Source: Massilia pinisoli
GTDB lineage: Bacteria; Pseudomonadota; Gammaproteobacteria; Burkholderiales; Burkholderiaceae_D
Assembly: GCF_024753285.1 (NCBI RefSeq)
Contig: NZ_JANUGW010000021.1
Location: 1 to 64,000, forward strand
DNA: 64,000 nt
Direction of reading: 5' to 3'
The stretch's first letter is position 1. Each line of letters opens with the position of its first letter. Under the pieces are notes generated by a model that had not been told where the DNA came from, did not search any database, and saw nothing but the letters and a program-made list of their open reading frames with translations. This document shows, piece after piece, positions 10,898 through 19,027 of the stretch. The position numbers and the translations under genes are program-made.

Positions 10898-11667
10898 CTG
10901 AACTCTAACGCGATTATGTTCTTGCCGTTCACCATACGCCGTTGCCCCAGCAGGTTGAGCAGGTTGCCCAGCGTGTCTTCGTACTTGTCGGCCGCCGCTG
11001 CCTGTCCCGAGAAACGCAGGCGACCATTTTCTAATGCTCCACTACCCGACAACAAAAGCGCCCCGGTCACCGTGCGCAGCACGACGTCGGCCCGCTGGCC
11101 GTGCCAGTCCATCGCCATCTCGTAAGTACCAAGCGGTTTGATCGGGCTCATGCGCGACCCCATGTCGGTCAGCGACAGCACCGTGCGTCCGCTCACCGCC
11201 ACCGTATTGCCCTGGCGCGCGATGTCCAGCAGGTTCCAGGACAGCTTGATCGCGCCCGTGAGCGCGAGGGTGTTCAGCGGCGCGCCCAGCCCGGCCAGGC
11301 CATCCGCCGGCAGCAGCAGCTGGCCGGCGCTGACCTGCCACTGCGACCAGCTGCCGCTGACGTGCACGGGCTGCGCCAGTGCCTGGTCGTTGGCCAGGTC
11401 CATGCTGACGTCGCCGAGCAGCACCAGCGGCGACAGGCGCCACGAAAAACGTCCGGGCAACAGCGGCGTGACGGCACCGCCTTCGCCCGGCGCGCCGCCC
11501 ACAAAGGCTGAGCCGCGCCAAAGCGTACCCTGCGCATCCCCCAGAGTCAAACGGCCACCGGTCTGGCGTTCGACCATCGGGCCGAGCCAGGCGGCGGGCA
11601 GGAACGCGAACACGGTGACGATCACTGCCAGTGTCGGCAGCACGATCCAGGCGAGCGCGCGCTTCAT
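10894..11667 (-). CDS. gspN: Type II secretion protein GspN
   Basis: GspN is an accessory inner-membrane protein of some type II systems. The 257-residue product has one N-terminal membrane helix (about 5-27) and a periplasmic remainder with the pattern GTLWRGSAFVGG typical of the T2SSN family. I place the start at ATG 11667 because it overlaps the gspM stop as ATGA; an upstream in-frame start at 11790 would add 41 Arg/Ala-rich residues that are out of keeping with a membrane protein. It is also coupled to gspD by ATGA. Confidence 0.88.
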   Translation of the reverse strand: MKRALAWIVLPTLAVIVTVFAFLPAAWLGPMVERQTGGRLTLGDAQGTLWRGSAFVGGAPGEGGAVTPLLPGRFSWRLSPLVLLGDVSMDLANDQALAQPVHVSGSWSQWQVSAGQLLLPADGLAGLGAPLNTLALTGAIKLSWNLLDIARQGNTVAVSGRTVLSLTDMGSRMSPIKPLGTYEMAMDWHGQRADVVLRTVTGALLLSGSGALENGRLRFSGQAAAADKYEDTLGNLLNLLGQRRMVNGKNIIALEFR

Positions 11668-12182
11668 TGGCCGCTGCCGGTGTTCTGGCGCAGCGTCAGG
11701 CTGGCGTCGACCTGGCCCGCGGCGGGCAGCGCCGTCACGGCGGCGTCCTGCACGAGCACGCGGTTGGCGCGACGTTGCTCGTCCAGCCATGCGGCCAGGT
11801 TGGCGAACGCGACGTTATTCAACTGCACCTTGATGTACTCGCCTTCCACCGACAACGATTGCGGATTCAGGCCGCGCCCCGACAGGCTGCTGCTGATGCC
11901 CTCGCGCGTGAGCGGCGCGACCTGCGTTTCCGTCGTCTGGGCGAGCGTCGCGGCTTGCACGGCCATGGCTTTCAGTTCGGCCTCCTGCTGGTGCAGTTGC
12001 GGCAGCGTCCGGCGCAGTTGCGCGCGGCCCTCGAGCGCCGGATCGACGAACAGCAGGTACAGCAGCGCGGCCAGCACGACGGCGCCGCCGGCCGCCAGGA
12101 AGCGGCGTTCCTGCTCGGTGCGCGCGAGCCACAGCGCCGTGGCGCGCTCGCGGTACTGGGCGAAGGTGGTGGCGATGCTCAT
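11664..12182 (-). CDS. gspM: Type II secretion protein GspM
   Basis: GspM is a single-pass membrane protein that pairs with GspL. The 172-residue product has a short cytoplasmic start, the typical WLARTEQERRFLAAGG before a membrane helix (about 30-50), then a coiled region and a ferredoxin-like periplasmic domain. The ATG at 12182 overlaps the gspL stop as ATGA, and its own stop overlaps gspN in the same way, so the start is well supported although a longer frame exists upstream. Confidence 0.9.
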   Translation of the reverse strand: MSIATTFAQYRERATALWLARTEQERRFLAAGGAVVLAALLYLLFVDPALEGRAQLRRTLPQLHQQEAELKAMAVQAATLAQTTETQVAPLTREGISSSLSGRGLNPQSLSVEGEYIKVQLNNVAFANLAAWLDEQRRANRVLVQDAAVTALPAAGQVDASLTLRQNTGSGQ

Positions 12183-13390
12183 GGTTTGGCTCCCGTGCTG
12201 CGGATGACCCAGTTGCCCGGCTTGGTTTCCTCCAGGGTGAGCCGGCGCGTGGCCAGGGCCGTGCGCAACTGCCCCGTCAAGCCGGGGTCGACCGATTCCG
12301 GTTTGACTTTGACGGTCAACGCGCGTTCGCGGTACTCGATTGATGCAATCCCAACCGGCCGGCCGAGCGCGCGTGTCGCTTCGCCCAGCGCCGACGCCAG
12401 GTACGTGAATTCGTCGGGCGCGACCTCGCCCGTGTTGGCGCGCGCGCGGGCGATGTGCTGGCGCATCTGCAGCACCGGATCGAGGATCGTCGTCTCGCGC
12501 GGGTACACGTTGCGGTAGGTCTGCGTCATCGACTGGCGGACCGTCGTCGCTTCGCTGCGCAGGCGCAGCCAGTCGACGTTCAGGCCGATCAGGTTGACGG
12601 CGATGACCAGCGCGGCGAGCGCGATCGGCCAGCGCCAGCGGCGCCAGTCGCGCGCGGGGCTGCCCGCCGCACCGAGACCGCTGACGAGGTCCAGCGCGGT
12701 GGTCTTGGAGCCGGCGATCCAGTGCACCCAGTCGTCCGCTTCGAGCGTGATGCCGGGGCCGGCGTCCTGCGCGAGCGCCTGGTATTCGCCCAGCTGGGCG
12801 GGCGGCACGTACAGCACGAGCGGCGCGTCGCCGCTGAAGGTGCGCGCCGTCTGCAGCACGACGGCCGGCGTCGCCTCGAGCGCGAGGCCGAAGCCCTGGA
12901 ACAGGCTCTGGCGCAACGTCAGTTCGACACCGGAAATCGCGGCCGCGACACTGCCCGGCTGCAAAGGCAGGCACAGCTGCGCGGGCACGGCGGTGACGGC
13001 GCGCGCGCCCTGGACCAGCAGGCTACGGACGAGAGCTTCCAGCCAGTCGCGGTCGGCGACGGCGATGGGGCGCGTGCCGTCGGGCTGCTCGGGCGCGGCC
13101 ACGAGCACGGCGTCCGCCGGGTCGCCCAGGATGTGTTCTTCGACGAGGCCCGGCAGCGCGGCCTTCAGGCGCGCGCCGGACAGCGGCGGCGCCTGCACGG
13201 ACAGCAGGCTGACGTCGGCGGCGGCCAGCAGCAGCACGATGCGGCGGCTCGTGCCGACCAGGTCGCCCAGGTTGCGCAGCGGCCCTTCGCCGTGCTGGTC
13301 GATCATGCCGCCATCGGTGACGAGGGCGAAGCGGCACAGCGCGTGTTCCCCTTCGGCGCGCGCTGGATGCCGGATATAAAGTGTGCTCAA
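12179..13390 (-). CDS. gspL: Type II secretion protein GspL
   Basis: GspL couples the ATPase GspE to the membrane platform. The 403-residue product has an actin-like cytoplasmic domain (about 1-250), one membrane helix near 255-275, and a C-terminal periplasmic ferredoxin-like domain. The apparent start is TTG at 13390 with only a weak upstream purine stretch (GAGAAAG). No better start in frame gives the expected MSTLYIRHP opening. About 80 bases separate it from gspK, the largest gap inside the operon. Confidence 0.9.
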   Translation of the reverse strand: MSTLYIRHPARAEGEHALCRFALVTDGGMIDQHGEGPLRNLGDLVGTSRRIVLLLAAADVSLLSVQAPPLSGARLKAALPGLVEEHILGDPADAVLVAAPEQPDGTRPIAVADRDWLEALVRSLLVQGARAVTAVPAQLCLPLQPGSVAAAISGVELTLRQSLFQGFGLALEATPAVVLQTARTFSGDAPLVLYVPPAQLGEYQALAQDAGPGITLEADDWVHWIAGSKTTALDLVSGLGAAGSPARDWRRWRWPIALAALVIAVNLIGLNVDWLRLRSEATTVRQSMTQTYRNVYPRETTILDPVLQMRQHIARARANTGEVAPDEFTYLASALGEATRALGRPVGIASIEYRERALTVKVKPESVDPGLTGQLRTALATRRLTLEETKPGNWVIRSTGAKP

Positions 13391-13468
13391 ACTGTCTCGC
13401 TTTCTCGATCTCTTGTTGGTCGTTTTAACATGCCCTGCGCTATCCCTCGAGACTTCTTTTCGAATTCT

Positions 13469-14461
13469 TCAATACTGCTGGCGGATCCAAACCACTTTCG
13501 GGCCACCACCCGGGGCCTGCTCGGGCGCACGGTGGATCAGTGCCTGCGCGTCCAGCGCGGCGCGGTCCAGGCGGATGCGCGTGTCGACGAGGAACCAGTC
13601 GCTTCTCACGTCGTAGGTTCTGTCCTTCAGCCCACGGGTTGAGCCGTGGACCTCGTCCGAGAAGTAATTCACCCCGCGCCACGCCGCCTGCTTGCGCCGC
13701 ACGATCAGCGTCTTCGCTTCCGACACCGACATGTCGGGCACGACGGCAGCCAGCACCTCCGCAGGCGCCGTATTCACGTTCACGGGCGTATTATGTTCCG
13801 GCAACACCGTCACGAACGGCCGCAGCCGCTCGATGATCGCCGGCGTCACGCCCTGCACCGCCAACAGGTCTTCCACTTGCAGAATCTTCACCGGCGCTCC
13901 GGTCACGGGCGTGGCTTGCGTGTCGTTCGCCGGATCGGGAGGTTCGGTCCCGACCGGCATGCCGGCCGCCACGAAAGCCGCGACGCGGCGCGCGAGTCCG
14001 GAATCGAGCTGCACGTTGCGCAACAGGCGTCCGAAGATCACGACCTGGTCCTCGTCCGGATGACCCTTGCTCTTCCCCAGGTTGCGCAAATTGTAACGCG
14101 AGCACGCGTCCGTAATGTCGCCGGACAGGCTCGCGTCGAAATTCTCGCCCTCGACGCGCTCGCGCTCGATGTACTGGTCGAGGCGTGTCTCCGCCAGCGG
14201 CGTCGCCCACACCTGGTCGAGCGACGTGTACTGATTGTGGTCGATGCCGTCCTGGAACAGGACCAGCGTGGCCCAGTCGAGCGCGCCGCGCAGGATCCAC
14301 TTGGTCTGCAAATGCAGGCGCTGGTTTTCCATCGAGCGCACCTGCACCTGCTGCTGCCAGAACAGGCTGGCGACGATGGAGATGGCCAGCGTCGTGAGCA
14401 GCAGCGCCGTGATCACGGCCACGCCGCGTTCGCGCCAGGGCCTGACGTTGCGCACGCTCAT
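13469..14461 (-). CDS. gspK: Type II secretion minor pseudopilin GspK
   Basis: GspK caps the pseudopilus tip with GspI and GspJ. The 330-residue protein has a prepilin leader, with cleavage expected after Gly13 before VAVITALLLTT. As is normal for GspK, the position-5 glutamate of other pseudopilins is absent. The large C-terminal part carries a helix-hairpin-helix-like region (VNVNTAPAEVLAAVVP), usual for this family. ATG 14461 overlaps the gspJ stop, which fixes the start although a longer open frame runs upstream. Confidence 0.93.
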   Translation of the reverse strand: MSVRNVRPWRERGVAVITALLLTTLAISIVASLFWQQQVQVRSMENQRLHLQTKWILRGALDWATLVLFQDGIDHNQYTSLDQVWATPLAETRLDQYIERERVEGENFDASLSGDITDACSRYNLRNLGKSKGHPDEDQVVIFGRLLRNVQLDSGLARRVAAFVAAGMPVGTEPPDPANDTQATPVTGAPVKILQVEDLLAVQGVTPAIIERLRPFVTVLPEHNTPVNVNTAPAEVLAAVVPDMSVSEAKTLIVRRKQAAWRGVNYFSDEVHGSTRGLKDRTYDVRSDWFLVDTRIRLDRAALDAQALIHRAPEQAPGGGPKVVWIRQQY

Positions 14462-15171
14462 GGCTCCCCCAGCAGGAAGGATTTGACGAGGGGCGCCGGC
14501 AGGCTCGGCGCCTGCAGCGCGACCTGCAAGCCGGTCGGGTCGTTGTTCGCCCGTGCCGCCGCCTGTGCGATCTGCTCGGGCGTCAGCGGCCCGGGCGTCT
14601 GGGGTGTCTCGGGCGGCGGGCTCTGCGCCGTACCGGCCGTGTTCGCACCGGGATCGACGCCGCCTTGGCGCCACGTGTTGTTGACCCACGTCGCGACCTG
14701 CATCCCCGTCACGCCGGCCTGCAGGGCCACGGCCGGGTTGGTGTCGGCGTCGCCGGTGACGGCCTGCCACAACGCGTCGAGCTGGACGAGGTCGCGCGTC
14801 GCCTGCGATTCGCGCCGGATCAAGGTGCCGTTGACGATGCGATAGGCGACCACCTGCAGGCGCGCCGGCTGGTTTTCCGTGAACACTTCGCGCACGAGCG
14901 TGAAGCGGTCGACGCCGATGAGGAGATACGGCCGCTGGTCGATGATGTCGCGCTGGACGATGTGTTCGCAGTCGCTCTGCATCTGGGCGAAGGCCAGCTG
15001 CATGCCGCGCGTCGTTTCCATCTGCTGCGTGAGGGCCACGCGCGCGCGCACGATGCCGTCCAGCCCGCGCCAGCCGAGCACGGCGACGATGGCCAGGATG
15101 CTGATCGCGACGAGCAGCTCCACCAGCGTGAAGCCGTGCAGCCGGTTTTGGTGGCGGATACGGGTCGTCAT
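14458..15171 (-). CDS. gspJ: Type II secretion minor pseudopilin GspJ
   Basis: This 237-residue type IV pilin-like protein has a basic leader and the cleavage motif G-FTLVE, with Gly13 before Phe14 and Glu18 at mature position 5, followed by a 20-residue hydrophobic helix. GspJ belongs to the tip complex with GspI and GspK. ATG 15171 is chosen over GTG 15177 because it overlaps the gspI stop as ATGA. A Pro-rich patch (PPPETPQTPGP) lies in the C-terminal third. Confidence 0.93.
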   Translation of the reverse strand: MTTRIRHQNRLHGFTLVELLVAISILAIVAVLGWRGLDGIVRARVALTQQMETTRGMQLAFAQMQSDCEHIVQRDIIDQRPYLLIGVDRFTLVREVFTENQPARLQVVAYRIVNGTLIRRESQATRDLVQLDALWQAVTGDADTNPAVALQAGVTGMQVATWVNNTWRQGGVDPGANTAGTAQSPPPETPQTPGPLTPEQIAQAAARANNDPTGLQVALQAPSLPAPLVKSFLLGEP

Positions 15172-15566
15172 CGCCACGGCTTCAACACGAGTTGCACCAG
15201 CTTGACGATGCGCCGGTTGGGATTGGCGATGTCGAACACGGACACTTCGACGCGGCGCAGACGCGGATTCGGGCTGGCGATGACTTCTTCCTGGCAGACG
15301 AGGTGCAGGTCGCCCTGCGGGCAGTCGAAGCTGTGCTTGCCGACCTCGGGAAATTCCTTGCCCAGGCGGATTTGCACGAGCCGGTTCTCGGCCGACCAGG
15401 TGGCCATCATCGACGCGCGCAGGCCGCTGCTGTTGGCCGTCAGGCTGCCGACGGCGCGCAGGCCGGCCCCCAGCGCCGTGCCCACGATGACGAGGGCCAC
15501 GAGCACTTCCAGCAGCGTGAAACCGCGTTGCCGGTTCGGGATTCGCATGCGCGTCGGGGTCGTCAT
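15168..15566 (-). CDS. gspI: Type II secretion minor pseudopilin GspI
   Basis: The 132-residue product has the prepilin motif G-FTLLE (Gly15, Phe16, Glu20) and a hydrophobic N-terminal helix, with the small globular domain usual for GspI. GspI starts assembly of the tip complex with GspJ and GspK. It lies 6 bases after gspH and overlaps gspJ by four bases. Confidence 0.93.
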   Translation of the reverse strand: MTTPTRMRIPNRQRGFTLLEVLVALVIVGTALGAGLRAVGSLTANSSGLRASMMATWSAENRLVQIRLGKEFPEVGKHSFDCPQGDLHLVCQEEVIASPNPRLRRVEVSVFDIANPNRRIVKLVQLVLKPWR

Positions 15567-15572
15567 GGCGTG

Positions 15573-16073
15573 CTATTCCACCGTGAAATGGCCGACGCCA
15601 TCGGCCCGGATCGCGACGTGGTCACTGCCGCTGGCGAGCGTGAGCACGAACGGCTTGTCGACGGGTTCGCTGCCGAACGTGATGCGCAGCGGATTGAGCG
15701 TGCCGGCACTGGTCGGGTCGAGCAACAAGGTCACCGGCGCGTTCTTGAAGTCGCGCTCGCGCAGCAGGTCGTCGTTCACGATCGGCGCCCAGCGCGTCTC
15801 CGTGCGTACGATGAAGTGGTAGCGCTCGGGCGTGGCTTCGAACGCGACGAGGCGGTTGCGCACGATGGCTTCGTCACGCGCAAGCTGCAGCAGCAGCGCG
15901 ATGCGCTGCGCCTCCTTCTGCAGGTCCTGGTGCGGGCTCGGAATGGCGTTGAGGCTGGCCAGCCCCAGCGTGATGCCGATGATGACCATCACGACCATGA
16001 TCTCCACCAGAGTGAAGCCGCCGTGGGCCGGCGCACGAGGCCGGCGCGGCAGGCCGCGCGCGCGCGTGGTCAT
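15573..16073 (-). CDS. gspH: Type II secretion minor pseudopilin GspH
   Basis: This 166-residue prepilin has an Arg-rich leader of 19 residues and the cleavage site G-FTLVE (Gly19, Phe20, Glu24). The C-terminal beta domain is typical of GspH, which links the tip complex to the GspG shaft. The ribosome-binding site is weak. It lies 12 bases after gspG. Confidence 0.93.
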   Translation of the reverse strand: MTTRARGLPRRPRAPAHGGFTLVEIMVVMVIIGITLGLASLNAIPSPHQDLQKEAQRIALLLQLARDEAIVRNRLVAFEATPERYHFIVRTETRWAPIVNDDLLRERDFKNAPVTLLLDPTSAGTLNPLRITFGSEPVDKPFVLTLASGSDHVAIRADGVGHFTVE

Positions 16074-16085
16074 CGGATGTCGGTG

Positions 16086-16541
16086 TTATTTGTTGTCCCA
16101 GGAGCCGACGTCGGCATCCTCGCCGGTACCGCCCGGCTGGCCGTCCGCACCGAGCGAGAACACGTCGACTTCGCCATGCAGGCCCGGCGACAGGTACTGG
16201 TAAGGCGTGCCCCACGGATCCTTCGGCAGCTTGTCGATGTAGCCGCCTTCCTTCCAGCCGTTGGCCGGCGGGCCGCTGGTCGGCTTCTGCACGAGCGCCT
16301 GCAGGCCCTGCTCCGTGGTCGGATAGCGCTGGTTGTCGAGCTTGTACAGCTTCAGGGCCGACATCAGCGTGGAGATGTCCACGCGGGCCGCGGCCACGCG
16401 CGACTCGCCCGTACGACCCAGCAGCTTGGGCACGACGAGCGCGCCCAGGATGCCGATGATGACCACGACGACCATGATTTCGACGAGGGTGAAACCACCC
16501 TGGCGGCGCTGCCCTGCGAAACGATGCTTGAAGTTCTGCAT
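16086..16541 (-). CDS. gspG: Type II secretion major pseudopilin GspG
   Basis: GspG is the main subunit of the pseudopilus shaft. With ATG 16541 it has 151 residues, with a leader MQNFKHRFAGQRRQGG and cleavage before Phe17 (FTLVE, Glu21). The C-terminal calcium-binding loop is visible as DVFSLGADGQPGG. The upstream in-frame start at 16601 would put the leader behind 20 extra residues, so it is not used. gspG is the first gene of the operon; the order G-H-I-J-K-L-M-N-D-E-F-C differs from the classical C-D-E-F-G order. No gspO peptidase gene is seen here. Confidence 0.96.
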   Translation of the reverse strand: MQNFKHRFAGQRRQGGFTLVEIMVVVVIIGILGALVVPKLLGRTGESRVAAARVDISTLMSALKLYKLDNQRYPTTEQGLQALVQKPTSGPPANGWKEGGYIDKLPKDPWGTPYQYLSPGLHGEVDVFSLGADGQPGGTGEDADVGSWDNK

Positions 16542-16568
16542 ATGTATGATGAGTGTGGTCGGAAAAAC

Positions 16569-16643
16569 AGTATAAGGCCGAACGTCTTCGGGCGATGCCA
16601 AAACTCGTTCGGAAAATTTCCCAAATGGTCCGGAAAATTTTCC
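16569..16643 (-). promoter_or_regulatory. gsp operon promoter region with paired palindromes
   Basis: On the minus strand a TATACT box (16569-16574) lies about 28 bases before the gspG start and is a plausible -10; no good -35 is visible. Upstream of it are GGAAAATTTCCC (16611-16622) and the perfect palindrome GGAAAATTTTCC (16632-16643), exactly 21 bases apart, which is two helical turns. That is the arrangement expected for two dimers of one activator on the same face. A smaller palindrome CCGAA-CGTC-TTCGG lies at 16578-16591. Confidence 0.45.
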
Positions 16644-16713
16644 AATTGTAAGTTAGGCAGCACCAAATGACACCTTTAACGACGCTTAAGGCAAGGCGCG
16701 CGCGTCCGGCGAC

Positions 16714-17475
16714 TCATTTTACGCCGGGGCGTCCCGCGCAAACAGGGCAGCAAGGGTTGCGCGCCACGCCGATTTCCGTCCATTCCATGTTGCGTCCGTC
16801 CAGCATCTGCAGCCGGCCAGCCAGCGAGCGGCCGCTGCCGGCCAGCAGCTTCAGCGCCTCGGCCGCCTGCATGGCGCCGATGATGCCCACCAGCGGCGCG
16901 AACACGCCCATGGCGCTGCACGCGACCTCTTCGAACTTGCCATCCTCCGGGAACAGACAGGCATAGCAGGGCGAAGCGGGGTCTCGCACGTCGTAGACCG
17001 AGATCTGCCCGTCGAAACGGATCGCGGCGCCCGCGACGAGCGGGACGCCGGCGGCAACGCAGGCACGATTGACGGCATGGCGCGTGGCGAAGTTGTCGCT
17101 GCAGTCGAGTACGACATCGGAATCCCGGACGAGTTCCGCCAGACGCGCGGCATCGGCGCGTTCGCGCAAGGCGACGACGTCGACGTCGGGATTGATCTGG
17201 TGGAGGGCTTCGCGTCCGGACTCGACCTTGGGCTGGCCCACGCGCGCCGTCGTGTGCATCACCTGGCGCTGCAGATTCGTGAGGTCGACGGTGTCGTCGT
17301 CGACGAGGGTCAGGCGCCCGACGCCACCGGCGGCGAGATACAGCGCGGCCGGCGAGCCGAGGCCGCCGGCGCCGATCACGAGCACGCGCGCGCGCAGCAG
17401 GCGTTCCTGGCCTTCGATGCCGATCTCGTCGAGCAGGATATGGCGCGAATAGCGCAGCAGCTGCTGGTCGTTCAT
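16714..17475 (-). CDS. moeB: MoeB/ThiF-family sulfur-carrier adenylyltransferase
   Basis: This E1-like enzyme activates the C-terminus of a small sulfur carrier (MoaD or ThiS) by adenylation. The 253-residue protein opens with YSRHILLDEIG, has the nucleotide motif GAGGLGSP (about 37-44), the DDDTVDLTNLQRQ segment with the conserved Arg/Gln, and DCSDNFATRH. Of the usual zinc cysteines, CYAC is present and CPVC lies near the C-terminus. MoeB and ThiF cannot be separated reliably from sequence alone. ATG 17475 is chosen over an Arg-rich upstream extension. ctpA ends 10 bases upstream. Confidence 0.87.
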   Translation of the reverse strand: MNDQQLLRYSRHILLDEIGIEGQERLLRARVLVIGAGGLGSPAALYLAAGGVGRLTLVDDDTVDLTNLQRQVMHTTARVGQPKVESGREALHQINPDVDVVALRERADAARLAELVRDSDVVLDCSDNFATRHAVNRACVAAGVPLVAGAAIRFDGQISVYDVRDPASPCYACLFPEDGKFEEVACSAMGVFAPLVGIIGAMQAAEALKLLAGSGRSLAGRLQMLDGRNMEWTEIGVARNPCCPVCAGRPGVK

Positions 17476-17485
17476 CGCCAGCACA

Positions 17486-19000
17486 TCATTTCTTCGGCGC
17501 GGGCGTCTTGGACTCGAGGGCCGGCGGCTTGGCGCCATCCTTGATCTCGGCCGGTTTCGGCTCCTGGCCCGGCAGGCTGGCCGGTGCAGGCTTGTCCTCG
17601 TCCGGGTCGGCCTTGGCCAGCTGCACCTTCAAGCCCTTGAAGTGATTCAGCGCCTGCGCCAGCTGGAAGTCGTCCTTGCCGCCGAATTCCACCGGCTTGG
17701 CGTTCTTCAGCGCGGCGACGGTGAACTGCTCTTCCTCGAGTTCGTCGCGACGCTTCGCGTTGGCGCTCTTGCCGTCCACCGCGTCGTTCGCCAGGTGACG
17801 GTCGAGGTCGGCCTCGCGCACGCGCACGGCGTTCAGGCCGTCGCCATCCGGCGTCTCGTCGACCTTCAGGTCCGGCACGATGCCCAGCGCCTGGATCGAG
17901 CGGCCTTTCGGCGTGAAGTAGCGTGCGATCGTCAGCTTGACGGCCGTGTCGGGCGTGAGCTGGCGGAGATCCTGCACGGAACCCTTGCCGAACGTCTGGC
18001 TGCCCATCACGATGGCGCGCTTGTAGTCCTGCAGGGCACCCGCGACGATTTCCGACGCCGACGCCGAGCCCGTGTTGACGAGCACGATCATCGGCACGGT
18101 CTTCAGCGCGGCCGGCAATTTGGCGAGCGGATCGGCGCCCGGCTTGACGGCATAGAACTCGCGCCGGCCGTAATACGTGACGTTCGACGTGGCCATCTGC
18201 CCCTTCGTCGACACGATCACGTCGTTCGCCGGCAGGAAGGCGGCAGAGACGCCGATCGCGCTCGGCAGCAGGCCGCCCGGATCGTTCCTCAGGTCCAGCA
18301 CGAGACCCTTGATGTTCGGATTGTGCGCGTACAAGTCCTTCAGCTTGCCCGCGACCTCGTCGACGGTCTCTTCCTGGAACTGGTTGATGCGCAGCCACGC
18401 GTAGCCGGGCTCGATCACCTTCGCCTTGACGCTGGCCACGTGGATTTCCTCGCGCTCGACGGGCACGACCCACGGCGTGTCGGCGCCGCGGCGGGCGATG
18501 GTCAGCATGACCTTGCTGTGCGGTTCGCCGCGCATGCGCTTGATGGCGTCGTCCAGCGACAGGCCTTTGACGGGCACGTTGTCGATGCGGGTGATGAGGT
18601 CGCCGGCCTTGATGCCGGCGCGATAGGCGGGCGACTCGTCGATGGGCGAGACGATCTTGACGTAGCCGTCTTCCATCGCGATCTCGATGCCGAGGCCGAC
18701 GAAGCGGCCCTGCACCTCTTCGCGTAATTCGGTCAGGTCCTTCTGGTCCAGGTAGACGGAATGCGGGTCGAGCGAATTCACCATGCCGGCGATGGCGTCC
18801 GACAACAGCTTCTTGTCGTCGACCTTCTCGACATAATCGCTCTTGATGAGGGCATACACGTCGGCCAGCTGGCGCAGCTCGTCGAGCGGCAGCGGCGTGT
18901 CGCCGCCTTTCTGCGCCAGCGCCGAGTACTGGACGGAGGCGGCCACGCCGGCCACCATGCCAAGGCCGATCAGACCGAGGTTCTTGAGTTTCTTGCCCAT
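17486..19000 (-). CDS. ctpA: Carboxy-terminal processing protease (S41 family)
   Basis: This 504-residue periplasmic or membrane-anchored protease has an N-terminal hydrophobic segment (about 7-28), a PDZ domain (about 97-180) and a tail-specific protease domain. The catalytic dyad is visible as Ser314 in GSASASE and Lys339 in TFGKG, 25 residues apart as in Prc and D1P. The last 80 residues are charged and Lys/Pro-rich. Such proteases trim the C-termini of envelope proteins and murein hydrolases. The next gene upstream is envC, a murein hydrolase activator, which suggests a shared role in cell wall turnover. Confidence 0.93.
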   Translation of the reverse strand: MGKKLKNLGLIGLGMVAGVAASVQYSALAQKGGDTPLPLDELRQLADVYALIKSDYVEKVDDKKLLSDAIAGMVNSLDPHSVYLDQKDLTELREEVQGRFVGLGIEIAMEDGYVKIVSPIDESPAYRAGIKAGDLITRIDNVPVKGLSLDDAIKRMRGEPHSKVMLTIARRGADTPWVVPVEREEIHVASVKAKVIEPGYAWLRINQFQEETVDEVAGKLKDLYAHNPNIKGLVLDLRNDPGGLLPSAIGVSAAFLPANDVIVSTKGQMATSNVTYYGRREFYAVKPGADPLAKLPAALKTVPMIVLVNTGSASASEIVAGALQDYKRAIVMGSQTFGKGSVQDLRQLTPDTAVKLTIARYFTPKGRSIQALGIVPDLKVDETPDGDGLNAVRVREADLDRHLANDAVDGKSANAKRRDELEEEQFTVAALKNAKPVEFGGKDDFQLAQALNHFKGLKVQLAKADPDEDKPAPASLPGQEPKPAEIKDGAKPPALESKTPAPKK

Positions 19001-19027
19001 GCTAGTTCCTGGATTGTGCTTCCGGAC

